Counted from the first letter of the stretch, positions 24,270 through 35,791 are shown. The stretch: 64,000 nucleotides of DNA from Benincasa hispida (GCF_009727055.1 NC_052360.1:68379103-68443102); one strand, 5' to 3'. Numbers and translations: made by a program. Notes: generated by a model not told the origin, from the sequence alone.

Positions 24270-26142
24270 TGTAACACGTATTTTTTTAGTATGATGCAAG
24301 TCCATGCCTTAAACTTGATGACATATATATCATGCGATGATATGTGATACTACTTCTAGATATGTGTTATTAATGAATGTTCTTGTAGTATGTTGTGTGT
24401 TGTCACAAGTTTCCTTGCATTGAAACTGAGTATAATTTCACCGCAAGTTTCTCAATGTGATCTGAGGTCGAACACAGGGACTGTTTTAGGTTATTGCATT
24501 ATGTTTGTGATATATGCAACCAGGGGTTTTTCAAATTAATAAAGAGTTTGTGTACAAGTAGTGAAACATGCGATAAAGTAAAGTAAAGCATTAAAAATGA
24601 GATAATAACAGAAATTGCGTTAAGTAAATTGCGATAAAGTAAATCTAAGCTAAGATGATACAAGATTCAAGTTTCATGATACAAGATACTAAGGTCAAGG
24701 CTGGCTGTGAAGATTATGCAAAGATCGTGTAATGTGGTGCCAAGTCTTATGTGCGAAGCAAAAATAGAAAAGATAATTAATACAAACATCACAAGTTCCT
24801 TAATTTCATTAAAGGTATAAGTATGGTCTACTTTTTCCTTGGCGTACACCTCTCGGTGATCGGCCACATTTCCATATCTCTGTGGTAAAACAGGGATGAA
24901 CATAATGAACACAAGGTTGCCTCCATTTCTAGAAGTACTACTCACTTTAGCTAATGCATTCTTCTAACCTTCTCTCGACAGATCAGAATGACATCTTCAC
25001 TTCTGCTCTCATAGGTGAAGATGTCGTCTAACATGCCTTAGCTAAACGCATTTATCTCTTTAGCACAGATTAAGTTACTCGTTTAATACATATTAATTAC
25101 CAATGTCTTGAGAAAACTTCATGGAGAAAATGATTGATGGATGAACGGAAATAGATAGAAAAGTGGAAGTGTAAGTGATCGAGACATTCAATAAAACTAT
25201 TTAGCGTTCTGATACATGATTTGTGAATAAAAAGATTAAGAAGATGAAATACACTTGATGAAATAGAGTTAGAAACAAATAAAAATAAGCGCCAACGTCT
25301 TAGTGCTGATTTGGATGGAGATTTGCTTGCCGGCGTGGATGGAGTGAACGAATGGATGAGCTTCCCTTTCAGTCTTGCCCAACTAATAGCAGGGATCTAA
25401 ACACAGAGCTTCACGGTGGGGATCTGGCAGAATCGCACTGAGACTCACTTCTCAGCCTTGTCTCTTCTCTTCTTAGATTTCTTCCGATCAGTACTCAGCT
25501 CAGCCTTTCTCTCAATAATCTAGCATCAATTAGCCCTCGTATCAATTATACCCGTATCAAGTATATCTTCTCTGAATTCTATGGGGGTATTTATAGGTGA
25601 AAAGCTTTGACTCTTGGCTTGTGGACCCCATTTCTTGTAATGGAAATTCCAAAGATGGAGGAATAAATATTCTTTCTGTCATGCAATCAGACCATCAAAT
25701 CTGCATAACGGTTAGGTTGTACACGTGTCACAATCCTCCCGTTTGCGTTGCTCGTTGCATTTTCGTATCGGTTGCTCGCATGCGGTGTTGTTTTTTATTA
25801 TCGCATGTAGTTGAAATTCAGCTCAGGATCGACTGTCGCATTGCGCTGTCATTGCGTTAATTGTCTCTTCATTGTTGTTTGACGGGCGTACTATGACAGA
25901 GAAATGCCGTTTCAGTTTCTCGTTGAGCCTTGATCGTAAGTGGTGACTTGATCTCCTACAAAAACAGAGTAAAAATATTCTCTTCTACCATCTTGATAAT
26001 ATTAGTGGGTAATAATTGCAAATAATTTATATTTATTGTATTTCTAAAGCTAATTTTCATACAATAGACGCATATTCCTTCACTTTTGGCCGAATATCTG
26101 AATAACGCAGCAATAAATAACCTGTATTTCTACAAGTTATCA
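24270..26142 (-). repeat. 3' LTR of the pol-less Athila-like element (full length)
   Basis: 1873 bp. Both ends match 32949-33459, but that copy lacks about 1.36 kb corresponding to 24547-25907. A piece of the same LTR type (about 24340-25310) reappears inside the Copia LTR at 46980-47930. The next base pairs inward (26143-26156) are the polypurine tract, TAAATTTGGGGGTG on the minus strand. Confidence 0.9.
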
Positions 26143-26156
26143 CACCCCCAAATTTA

Positions 26157-26363
26157 GAATATATGCTTCTCCTCAAGCATATCTTCTACTAAGGCAATAA
26201 AGCTAAATTCCTCTCCTAATATTTTGCAATCAATTGGCTACTCCGAATGTTACACTTAGGCACATTTCTTAACAACGCAAATTTCCTTCTATCCTGCTAA
26301 TTCTTAACAAAGCCCTACTTATTTCTTCTATATAACAAAATTCTACTCAAAGATGCTTTTCTC

Positions 26364-26396
<33 letters not shown>

Positions 26397-27356
26397 AATA
26401 GAATGTTTATCTCTTCTTTGTCAAAACAACTTGATACGTCTATATGCGGTGGTCAAACTTTGCGTCATTTATTAGAGACTGCTGGTCATGGTTACACCCT
26501 TCGTTTTAGTTTCTTCCCACGAGTGTCATGCGAACATCCAACTACGGTTGTGTGCCAATTTCAACTTTAACTCATGATATTCAGAGGAGTTCTCTTACAT
26601 TCTTTTATTTTCTTTTGCAAATTTTTTTCTTTTCATACTGCGTTGTTCTTGGAAACCCACCTTCGTTTTGGCTTGCTTCTACGGCTGTCATACGAACATC
26701 CAACTACAAGCAGGCTCTTTTCACAACCAAACTCTTATCAGGTTAGGAACATTTTTGAGGTTTTCCCTTGCGCTGACATTGGAGTTTTGTATAAACGAAA
26801 TATATATATACATATATATTAGAAGTGAAAGTATGAAAATGAACGCCTTTTCTTGGAGATCGCATATTCTTGATCTTATCTGCTCAGACCTTCCCCACCC
26901 TCAAATTTAAAGATAAGCAAGGTCCTCATTGCGTTGTTTGGATAGACTAGAAACACTTAGAATAAAAATTTCAAAAAGAAGGTTTGAGCAGAACATTTAA
27001 GAGATAAAAGGTAAAGTACTGCTAAACTAAGAATTAACTAAGTGTTAGTCAGAATTTACAAAGTATGGGAAATGTTTCTAAGTATAAACATATATTACAT
27101 CATGGCAGTGTAATGAATAATGCAAAAGTAAAAGATCAAAACATCGCAACTATTGACAAAAGATGATAAAGAAAAAGGCAAAGGAAAAAAGGAGTGAATA
27201 TGTACTCATTTGTATTGAATATTAACAAAGTATACAAATTATTAAAAATTAATGCAATATAAAAGTTGTTGCCTATACAAAGAATCAAAGAATTTCGTTA
27301 ACTTAGAAAAATAATGAATTGAATAAACATATAGAATGGCCACAAAAATGTAAAGA
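26157..27356 (-). mobile_element. 3' noncoding region of the pol-less element
   Basis: Lies between the accessory ORF and the polypurine tract. It holds two copies of a motif reading TAGTTGGATGTTCGCATGAC on the minus strand or close to it (about 26527-26550 and 26687-26710), matching two copies in the 3' region of the surrounding element (38410-38435, 38550-38575). A T25-type homopolymer lies near 26367-26391 and a short TA repeat near 26802-26818. No coding frame is supported. Confidence 0.65.
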
Positions 27357-30240
27357 TTATTGTTGAGGAGCAGGAGGATCTAGAGAAGGATTTTGAGGTG
27401 GTACTAAAGAAGCTTCTTCAAAATTCAATTGCTGCTTGAGATCCGAAGGCACCATGGGACCATGAAGATATGCGGTGAGAAAATTAAAGTACTCATGGTT
27501 ACGCTCCGCAATCTGTCTTTGGTGGTGATGGACTTTATAAATATTGTGCTGAATATTGATCAACGCCTCCCTTGACGTAGCAGCACTACGATGTATATCG
27601 TCGATTTGCTCCATTACCACATCAAACCTTTGGTTGAAGAAGGCTTGTTGCTGAGTGAAGAGTTGTTGTTGTTGGGAGAAAAGGGACCGCATTTCAGCTA
27701 ACTTTGCAGCCAAGGAGGGGATGAAAGGTTGTGCCTGTGATGTCTCCCTAGCATCGTTTTGGGGTTGGGCAGAGGTGCCTTCAGCCAAATCGTGTCGGTC
27801 ATCAATATGCGGCGGTGGAATGGAATGTTGCGGTGATGAAGCTATAGGTGAGTAAATTGGTGGGTATGCGGTTGCAGAATTTAAAGTGAGCAAAAGGTTG
27901 GTAAAATGCTCATGGAGTTGAGAAGAAGGTTGTGCGGGTGGGCTCGAAGGGCTTGGAAGGCGTATTACTAAGGGTAAAGGGTCCAAAGGTTATAGATCTT
28001 GCGTTATTTCTTCTTGNNNNNNNNNNNNNNNNNNNNNNNNNNNNNNNNNNNNNNNNNNNNNNNNNNNNNNNNNNNNNNNNNNNNNNNNNNNNNNNNNNNN
28101 NNNNNNNNNNNNNNNNNNNNNNNNNNNNNNNNNNNNNNNNNNNNNNNNNNNNNNNNNNNNNNNNNNNNNNNNNNNNATGCGGGGAGTCTTTGAGGAGTAG
28201 CCTCAGGATTTTGATATTGATGAGGCCATGGACTTCTTGCATGGATTCCTCCTTAATGCTTATGCCCACTGATAGGCATAGACTTGAAACAGTCCCTGGA
28301 AAGAAGTATTGTCCTCTAATGTGCCCCACAAAGCCTCGAATTTGATTTGCGATCAACCAGCCTACATCGATAGGAATGTCGTGCACATGCGGCCATGACT
28401 CGATCCCTTGAAATGGTTTTGTCATGAGAAGTTGGGATCAACTGCTTTTTAACCAAATAAACCCAAAGCCTTGCCTCCGGAAGTAGAGTCCTGGACGAAA
28501 GGGTCTTGATGCCTTTTAAAGAAACCGACCATTTCGTGCCCGGTTGCGTTAATACTCGCAGTGCATCTACCAACTGTTTTTCTGTGGGATTATCAATGAT
28601 TTTGTTACCCAGTGCATCCGGGTTATCCTTCATTTGGTATAGTTCATTGTTGTCCTTTGCACTGAAAGGCACCACTTCCCCTTCTATAGTCACCACGTCC
28701 TTGGTGCCATGTAGTCGTCCATGGTAAAAGTCACGCACTACCTTTGGAACAACAATGGCTGGACAGTGGCAAAATGCGTCCCAGCCATGCTCCACGATCA
28801 TGCTCATGATGAGGTCAGGTAGTGGCGTTAGCGCAGGGTAAAAGCCCATCTCCATCAACAAGTCGTCATTTTATTTCTTTCTGGATGGACGTGCCTTTGC
28901 CAACGCGGGCTTGCTGCTTTCTGCAACCGCATTGCCCTTTCCGTTGGCCAACGCAAGGCAGGATTGTTGCCTTTCTTTTCTTTCCCGTTCCTTGCATTGT
29001 TCCTCCCTCTCTCGCTTCGCGAGTTCTTTACCCTTCTTCTTTTGTAAGCGCATCCTATTAGCTTCACGCTTCTTCTCCTTCTCTTCTTCCACTCTTCTCT
29101 CCTTTTCTTCCTTTTTCTTTTTCTCTTCCTCTTCTTCTTCTCTTCTCTCTCGAACTCTTCTATAGACTGCTTGGAGGCGAGCAACAGACGTTGTTCCTCC
29201 TCGCGCTGCCTTATTGCTTCGAGCCTTGCAATCTCATTATTACTGCGCATTTCCTCATCTTGCATTCTTCTTCTGCGATTTCCTTCTGCCATGATGACCC
29301 TTGCGGTGCATTCCCCCTGTGACGCCGCATCAGGGGGTATCTTCTCCTTCTTCGCCTTCCTCTGTCGTAACCATTTGCGTTGTTTTAGGTTGTGTTGGCT
29401 CCATTAATTGCATTGTTTCCCCCCTATCCTCCCTTATGGAGGTTTATTCTCCATCCTTTTCTGGGCTCGTAGCCCTCTGCTTCTTTTCTTCTTCCTTTCT
29501 TAGGCACCTTTCTTTACGCTGACGCATTCGTCTTTCTTCCTTCTCTTTCTTCTTCCTCTCCTTCTTCTCTTCCTCATCTTTGTCAACATCTTTCTTTTCT
29601 TTATTCTTTTTTGAGATAACTCAACTTCTCTAGCCTTTCTCCCTTTGCTTTTCTTCTTCTTCTTCTTCTTTTTCTCTTCAACTACTTCTGGTTGCGTCTC
29701 CACTACAACCTCATCCATCGTAACTTCAGCCACTACAATCTCCTCTACCGCAACTTAGAGGTTCCGTGATAGGTTTCTACGTTGGCAGTTACCTCATGAG
29801 TCTCTAAGGCCCGAGTGCCCGTTCCATCTCTTCTTCGTTCACCACTGCCTCCGGCACCACCGCCTCTTCATTCACCACCACCGCTTCCTCCTCCGTAGAC
29901 AGTGGTTGGTTTACAACTCCTGCCTCGGGTAATCCCCTCCTTGCTCCAGATTGCTCAGAATGTTACCAAACATCTCTGTAACATCACGTCTCTTCTTCTC
30001 ACTTTCAGTTGAGATGGCAGGAGTTAAAACTGGTGTGCTCTTAGTGCTTTGCCCCCTCTTGAACTGAGTAGGTCTGACGGCTAAGGGGTTTCTCCGGGTT
30101 CTACCGGTGATTCTCGAGACGGTGTGGGGTTGGGCAGCAAGACGGAGACTGGCAGCAAGGAATGCTACCTCTCGCATGGCGATTTGGTCAGAGGAAGGGG
30201 TTGAGGGTGAATCAGAGTGTTGGGAAGCTTGGTCGGCCAT
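27357..30240 (-). pseudogene. Accessory ORF: 'putative plant transposon protein' domain with basic coiled-coil N-terminus
   Basis: On the minus strand, the N-terminus (ATG 30240) is Ser/Thr/Arg-rich (STPSSDQIAMREVAFLAASLR). About 29700-28880 is a Lys/Arg/Glu-rich low-complexity coil (EKKKKKKKKSKGRK; LEAIRQREEEQRLLL). From 28873 on, after a single TAA in the same frame, comes a domain reading VRDFYHGRLHG, EGEVVPFSAKDNNELY, LLPEARLWVYLVKKQLIPTS and, in a shifted frame, IPIDVGWLIANQI. This matches the 'putative plant transposon protein' family as I remember it. A 160-N gap follows, then a Pro-rich and coiled C-terminus ending at 27357 (FSQQQQLFTQQQAFFNQRFD). Function is unknown. At least three stops and two frameshifts are present, so it is called broken. 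Confidence 0.68.
28017..28176. other. Assembly gap (160 N)
   Basis: Runs of N inside the accessory ORF. Protein translations across it are meaningless, and the size may be an estimate. Confidence 1.
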
Positions 30241-31233
30241 TTATGGTAAGCGAGGGAGGACTAAAAAATTTGCTAGGGTTTAGGAAGAAGAAAGCTTCGT
30301 ATACTGGACACTAGGGTTTTTCAGTTTTCAAAATGAGGTAAAGAGTTCACAAACCGGGAAGGGTTCCTATTTATAGGTTGGGCCATAGTGAGCCCAATGC
30401 GATTTTCGTGGTGACAGGTCACGAGACACGCAAAAGGCCCATCGCTCGAACTTCCCTCATTTATAAAATTTCAGAAAAACATCCTTTCTTCTGTAGAATC
30501 ATCATTGTTTTGGGATATGAAATGATTGGACTCCTCAATTGACAAAAAGAATTTCCTTTAATGTCTTATTTGAATGGATGCAATGTAAAGATTAACGTAA
30601 TGTGTTCACCAATGTAACTACATCTTCGCAGAGGACGGGCAACAACACATGCATCCCCACAACACACCCCTTAACTAAACACATTTCTGGAGGATCGAGC
30701 ACACGGTATTGCTACCAGCGCAACACTACCTCAACATAGTGCATTTAACCAAGGACGGGCAAAGGACATATACGAGCACAACACACCCCTCGGTTTCAAC
30801 GCATTTGAGTTGGATGAACGCAAAGCGTATCTTGCTTGGTTTAAAATGCGTCCATCATCGCCTTGCATACTAGATGTTGATTGTTTCATTTTATCTATGT
30901 TATTTTATTTTATTTATTTTTCATCAACGCAAGTTGCTATAACTTGCGGCAATAAATTTCCTTTATTACTCAATCATTTACCAATTAAGAACTAACGCAT
31001 TAATTACAGAAAAGTTAAAAGAATTAAAGATGGTATAAAAATAAATGCAAAGGGAATAAATGAAGAATTAAATTCATAAAGTCAAGATACGAATTAAATG
31101 AAGAAGTAAAGACAAAATTCAGAAATTCAATAAGACAGGAATTTAAAGAAAGCATTAAACATAGATGTAAGATATAGACCGGAAGATGTGTTTCTTTGAA
31201 TGAGCGCAATCCACATCTCTACAGGCGTCTAGC
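30241..31233 (-). mobile_element. Spacer between gag and accessory ORF, no pol
   Basis: This is where protease, RT, RNase H and integrase would be expected after gag. I found none of their motifs in six frames. 30243-30370 looks like the leader of the accessory ORF, and the rest is AT-rich. The first gag-proximal bases (31233-31440) still read gag-like C-terminal sequence with stops. Confidence 0.6.
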
Positions 31234-32724
31234 TTGCCTGCCCAATATTCTAGAGACATTGCTCCTTTCCATTGGATCCCGGGGCTTCAAAGTTGTTGGG
31301 CAACGTTCCTGGTGCTCTATTTCTCAGCTCAGATGCCAGCTGGCCCACTTAGATCTCCAAGTTTCGAATTAAAGGTGCCTGCGCCTGCATTACTGCGTCA
31401 TTCTTATCCATGTATTGTTTAAGCAAGGCCTCCATTGAGCTTCCAGAGGTGTTTGAAGATGAGGGTTGTTAGTTATGTGATTGCCTTGGTTGCCCCTAGT
31501 TCGAGTTATAATGAAAAGGAGGATTTCCTCGACTACCACTCTGATGGTTGATTGGCCCCCCTTGGTCAGGATTGACTCCCCAACCGAAGTTAGGATGGCT
31601 CATCCAGCCAGGATTGTAGGTGTTGCTAAAGGGGTTGTTTTGGATGGCGCATACTTGCTAGAGATTCGATGGGCACATTTCTGCTACATGAGCCCCTCCA
31701 CAATTAACGCAACTTATTGCGGCCACTTGAGCCGGCGCAGTGGGTTGCGTTGATTGTTGGGGGATGGCTCCTTGATTGATTTCCATCGATTGAAGGATCG
31801 AGGTCATCGCGGCCATCTGAGCAGTCAATGTGGTCATTGTCTCCGTAGGGACAATGGCCGTTTCATTCTTTCTTCTTTCGGTGCCTCGGCCTCCATGGCC
31901 ATCATCAATCCAGTCATCCATGTTCCGTGATATGCGGTCAAGGATGACTTTAGCCTCAGTATATGTTTTGTCCATAAAACCTCCTGCCGCGGAGGCATCA
32001 ACAACAGCCTGCGTCGATCTATTCAGGCCGTTATAAAAGGCCTCCATCAAAACACAATCGGGTATCCCGATATGCAGGTAGTTTTTCACCAATCTTCAAA
32101 ACTGCACCCAGGCGGTGCTCAGGGTCTCATTCTCCATTTGATCAAATTTTAGCACGTTATTTCGTCGCCTTGCATTGACAGCCAGTGGGATGAACTTCTT
32201 CATGAATCGCTCCACCAATTGATCCCATAATGTGATCTCGTTTGGCTTCAGTGAGTGAGCCCACCTCTTGGCTTCGTCCTTCAAGGTNCTTCATGAATCG
32301 CTCCACCAATTGATCCCATAATGTGATCTCGTTTGGCTTCAGTGAGTGAGCCCACCTCTTGGCTTCGTCCTTCAAGGTGTAAGGGAACAAATATAGTCTA
32401 ATACTCTCCAGGGTTACGCCATGTAATGAGAAGTTGCCACACATTTTGACAAAGCTGGTCAAGTGGCCATGCGGGTCTTCACCTTGCAGACCCCCAAATT
32501 GCCCTGCATTTTGGATCATTTGTAGCATGACCGGCTTTATTTCGAACCTTGCGTTCTCCTCAACAATAGTCCTTGAAATCCCAGGTGAAAAAATCATGCA
32601 GGTTGGGTGTCGCATAATTCCTCATGGGGATGTTGCGATCAGCAGCCAGGAAAACAGGATCCTGCGCTAGCCTAACAACCTCTTGATTTACTACAGGAAC
32701 CACATTGTCGTTATTATCTACCAT
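31234..32724 (-). pseudogene. Athila-like gag of the pol-less element
   Basis: ATG at 32724 reads MVDNNDNVVPVVNQEVV, then RNYATPNLHDF. A one-base excess in a T run (plus strand 32584-32596) shifts the frame to FEIKPVMLQMIQNAGQFGG, HLTSFVKMCGNFSLHGV, LFPYTLKDEAKRWAHSL. An exact 90-bp repeat around N32288 then breaks the frame. It resumes GIPDCVLMEAFYNGLNRSTQ and ends with a CCHC knuckle CVNCGGAHVAEMC (about 31710-31670), followed by an Asn/Pro-rich tail and EALLKQYMDKND near 31430-31400. It is the same gag type as 23116-24269. The repeat is probably an assembly error, so the natural gene may be less broken than it looks. Confidence 0.85.
32198..32378. repeat. Exact 90-bp direct repeat separated by one N
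   Basis: 32198-32287 and 32289-32378 are identical, with a single N at 32288. The repeat duplicates a conserved stretch of gag that occurs once in the related gag at 23.4 kb. Confidence 0.97.
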
Positions 32725-32948
32725 ACTCGCTGTTTTCTTTCGCCATATCCGATTCTAACATGCCCATGCGTGAAAGGTACGCTCGATCTCAAGGTCAGCT
32801 TCGAATTCTGGTTCAGCATCAGTACTCATAAACTCTCAAGCTACTCTCCGCGTTGAATAGCCAGTACAACGAGATCTATCCTACAAAACACCACAAACAC
32901 ACTCAAATAATAAACCATTAACCATTCCCCGGCAACGGGGCAAAAAAT
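32725..32948 (-). mobile_element. Leader and primer-binding site of the pol-less element
   Basis: Directly inside the 5' LTR, the minus strand reads TTTTGCCCCGTTGCCGGGGAA (32925-32945 on the plus strand). This resembles the Athila tRNA-Asp-type primer site but with GCCCC in place of GGCGCC. The gag ATG at 32724 follows after a ~200-bp leader. Confidence 0.72.
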
Positions 32949-33459
32949 TGTAACGTGTATTTTATTTAGTATGATGCAAGTCCTTGCCTTAAACTTGATG
33001 ACATATATATCATGTGATGATATGTGATATTACTTCTAGATATGCGTTATTAACTAATGTTCTTATAGTATGCTGTGCGTTGTCACAAGTTTCCTTGCAT
33101 TGAAACCAAGTATAATTTCACCGCAAGTTTCTCGGTGTGATCTGAGGTCGAACACAGGGACTGTTTTAGGTTATTGCGTTATGTTTGTGATATATGTGAC
33201 CAGGGGTTTTTCAAATTAATAAAGATGGGTTGTTCAGTTTCTCGTTGAGCCTTGATCGCAAGCGGTGACTTGGGTTCCTGCAAAACAGAGTAAAAATATC
33301 CTTTTCTACCATCTTAACGATGTTAATGGGTGTAATTGCGATAATTTATATTTATTATAATTCTGAGCTAATTTTCATACAATCAACGCATACTCCTTCA
33401 CTTTTGGCCGCAATATCTGAATAAGGCAGCATAAATAACTTTATTTCTACAAGTTATCA
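32949..33459 (-). repeat. 5' LTR of the pol-less element, internally deleted
   Basis: 511 bp. Its two ends match 24270-24546 and 25908-26142, but the ~1.36 kb between them is missing, with the junction near 33228 ('aaagatgggt'). The deleted part would include most of the LTR body. Confidence 0.88.
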
Positions 33460-33840
33460 TGAAGCAATATATAGAGAAAAATGAGATGGTGCTTCAAAGT
33501 CAAGCTACGTCCATCCGAAACCTTGAATTGCAAATGTTCCAAATTGCAAATGAGTCAAAAGTGGACCACAAGGGGCGCTGCCAAGTTCAACCGAGCTTCC
33601 ACGCAACCCAGGGGGTTCAAGTAAGGAGCAATGTCAGGTTGTGACATTGCGCAGTGGAAAGACCGTGGAGGGAGAAAAGAAGGACTAGAACAGATCAACC
33701 TCCATCGCAGTTGAACCTTCGATTGCGGCAACGCAATAAGAAGAAAATGAAAATGAGGTAGTAGAACCTGAGGTTGCGTCAACCTCAAAGTCAAATGAAA
33801 CTGGAACCGTGAAAGTCCAATTACCACCTTTCCTTTAGAG
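33460..33840 (+). pseudogene. Athila-like gag C-terminus (continuation of 23116-24269)
   Basis: After the TGAAG duplication the host frame resumes as KQYIEKNEMVLQSQATSIRNLELQMFQIANES, the conserved end of Athila gag, then becomes charged and stop-ridden. It supports the insertion having split a single gag. Confidence 0.82.
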
Positions 33841-33939
33841 GCTAAAGAAGAAGAAAAACGAAGAGGTACAGTACCAACACTTCTTATCTATGTTAAAGCA
33901 ATTACATGTTAACATTTCGTTCAATAAGCAATTAAGGAA

Positions 33940-34440
33940 ATGTCTGCCTATGCCAAGTTTCTGAAGGACATGGTAACCAAGAAAAGAGGCGCTGGAAAAT
34001 TTGCCACGATGCCATTAACGCAAAGTTCCAAATCTATTATCCCACCGAAGATGAGCGATCCTGGGAGCTTCACTATTCCATGCACCATAGGAGGACTCTA
34101 TATTGGGCAAGCCCTATATGACTTGGGGGTCAACATAAAATTTGATGTTCACTGTAATCTTTCGACAACTAAATGTAGGGCAACTTATGCCCAAATCTGT
34201 GACATCTTCAATTGGCTGAACAGATCTCTGGTTAATCTAGAGGGTAAGGTGAAGGACGTGCTGATCACGATTGATAAATTTATTTTGCCAGCTGACTTCA
34301 TCATCCTGGATATATGAGGCCGATAAAGATGTGCCCATCATTTTGTGGCGACCTTTCCTATCAACAGGTCGTGCTCAAATTGATGTGCACCAGGGCGAGA
34401 TCACTTTGAGCATTAAACGAACCGAAGCTCAAATTTAATA
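33940..34440 (+). pseudogene. Athila-like protease (broken)
   Basis: The frame from 33940 reads AKFLKDMVTKKR, PPKMSDPGSFTIPCTIGGLYIG, then ALYDLGVNIKF. The aspartic-protease core expected as DLGASIN keeps its Asp but has VNIK after the Gly. It continues ...VKDVLITIDKFILPADFIILD, stops at 34317, and picks up in another frame as DVPIILWRPFLSTGRAQIDV. The enzyme would cleave the polyprotein during particle maturation. Confidence 0.82.
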
Positions 34441-34791
34441 TAATTCGTGCCATGAAATTTCCTGATGAGGAAGACCTGCCAGATTCGGAAGATGACCTGA
34501 ATTTGATTGAAGAAGAAAAGTCTGATGAAGAATATGAAGAAGAGAATGTTGATGCATCTGTAGCTGCCTACAATGCAATCATAGCAAAAAACAAACAAAG
34601 AAGAAGGATCCATTGCAATGCAAAAACCAGAGTCGAAGGAAGAAAGAAAAATAACGCAACCTTCTCCCGTGGAAGCCACAAACCTTTGAACTAAAAACCC
34701 TACCAAAACACATGAAGTACGCATTTCTGGGGCAGAATGAGAAGCTGCCAGTGATAATTTCCTCTGCACTTAACACAGATCAGAGAATGCG
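34441..34791 (+). pseudogene. Linker between protease and RT, acidic stretch
   Basis: The frame at 34452-34694 is acidic (DEEDLPDSEDDLNLIEEE...) and then basic. It has the usual position of the variable PR-RT linker of Athila elements. The stretch to 34791 has several stops. It is not a separate gene. Confidence 0.6.
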
Positions 34792-35791
34792 TTGATGAGC
34801 ATTCTCAAAAAGCATGTGCGACAATCGACTGGATGCTCATTGATATCAGAGGAATTAGCCCCGCGTACTACATGCACCACATTCGTCTTTGAGGATGACC
34901 ACAAAGCAACCATTGAGAATCAACACAGACTTAATCCTGCGATGAAAGAGGTTGTCAAAAAGGAGATCATCAAGTGGCTGGATGCGGGCATTATCTATCC
35001 CATTGCAGATAGCACATGGGTCAGCCCCGTGCAATGTGTGTCGAAGAAGGGTGGAATGACAGTAGTCCCTAATGAGAACAATAAATTAATATTGTAGAGG
35101 ACCATCACTGGATGGCGAATCTGTATCGACTACCGCAAATCGAATGCGGCCACAAAGAAGGATCACTTCCCTTTGCTATTCATTGATTAAATGCTGGATA
35201 GATTGGCAAGGAATGATTTTTTACTGTTTCTTGGATGGATACGCCGAGTACAACCAGATCATGATAGCTCCTGAACACCAAGACAAGACCACATTCACCT
35301 GCCCATATGGGACATTCGCTTTCCGCTGCATGTTGTTCGGCCTCTACAATGTGCCAAGCACGTTCCAGAGGTGCATGATGGCAATCTTTTCAAATTTTCT
35401 CGAGGAATCAATACAAATATTTATGGATGACTTCTCCGTTTATGGGAACAGTTATGAAGTCTGCCTACCCAATTTGGAGAAATTTCTGAAAAGATGTGAA
35501 AAGATGAACCTGGTGCTTAACTGGGAAAAATGTCGCTTCATGGTGACAGAAGGTATAGTGTTGGGGCACAAGGTCTCTCGAGAAGGGTTGGAGGTGGACA
35601 AAGCAAAGATTGACGCAATTGAAAAGTTTCCACCTCCAACCAATGTGAAGGCAGTACGAAGCTTCCTGGGGCATGCTGGATTCTACAGAAGATTCGTTAA
35701 AGACTTTTCTAAGATATCAAGACAATTGAGTGTGTTACTAGAGGCAGACATAAAGTTTGAATTTGACAACAATTGCCTCAATGCATTTTGA
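34792..35791 (+). pseudogene. Athila-like reverse transcriptase (broken)
   Basis: Reads HRLNPAMKEVVKKEIIKWLDAGIIYPIADSTWVSPVQCV (two overlapping stretches), a TAG at 35095, GWRICIDYRK, then a TAA where CAA is expected near 35190, a frameshift near 35210, and FLDGYAEYNQI, TFTCPYGTFAFRCMLFGLYN, IQIFMDDFSVYG (about 35415-35450; catalytic FMDD), VLGHKVSREGLEVDKAKI and FLGHAGFYRRFVKDFS. This is the full Gypsy RT domain in order. The active-site Asp pair survives, but the frame does not. Confidence 0.9.

Larger units (their letters stand above)
24270..33459 (-). mobile_element. Pol-less Athila-like element with accessory ORF, inserted in gag
   Basis: On the minus strand: 5' LTR (32949-33459), primer site, gag, 1-kb spacer, a ~960-codon accessory ORF region (30240-27357), 3' noncoding region, polypurine tract, 3' LTR (24270-26142). 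LTRs start TGATAACTTG and end CACGTTACA or CGTGTTACA. Perfect target duplications TGAAG lie at 24265-24269 and 33460-33464. No protease, RT, RNase H or integrase was found in either orientation, so the element is non-autonomous. Its gag, primer type and polypurine tract match the surrounding element, which is a plausible past helper type. A 160-N gap and a 90-bp duplication around one N affect the coding region. Confidence 0.88.

Noticed and set aside
28911..29522. Plus-strand Ser/Phe-rich ORFs
   Set aside because: They are the complement of the Lys/Arg/Glu-rich coding stretch of the minus-strand accessory ORF (AAG/GAA codons read as CTT/TTC).
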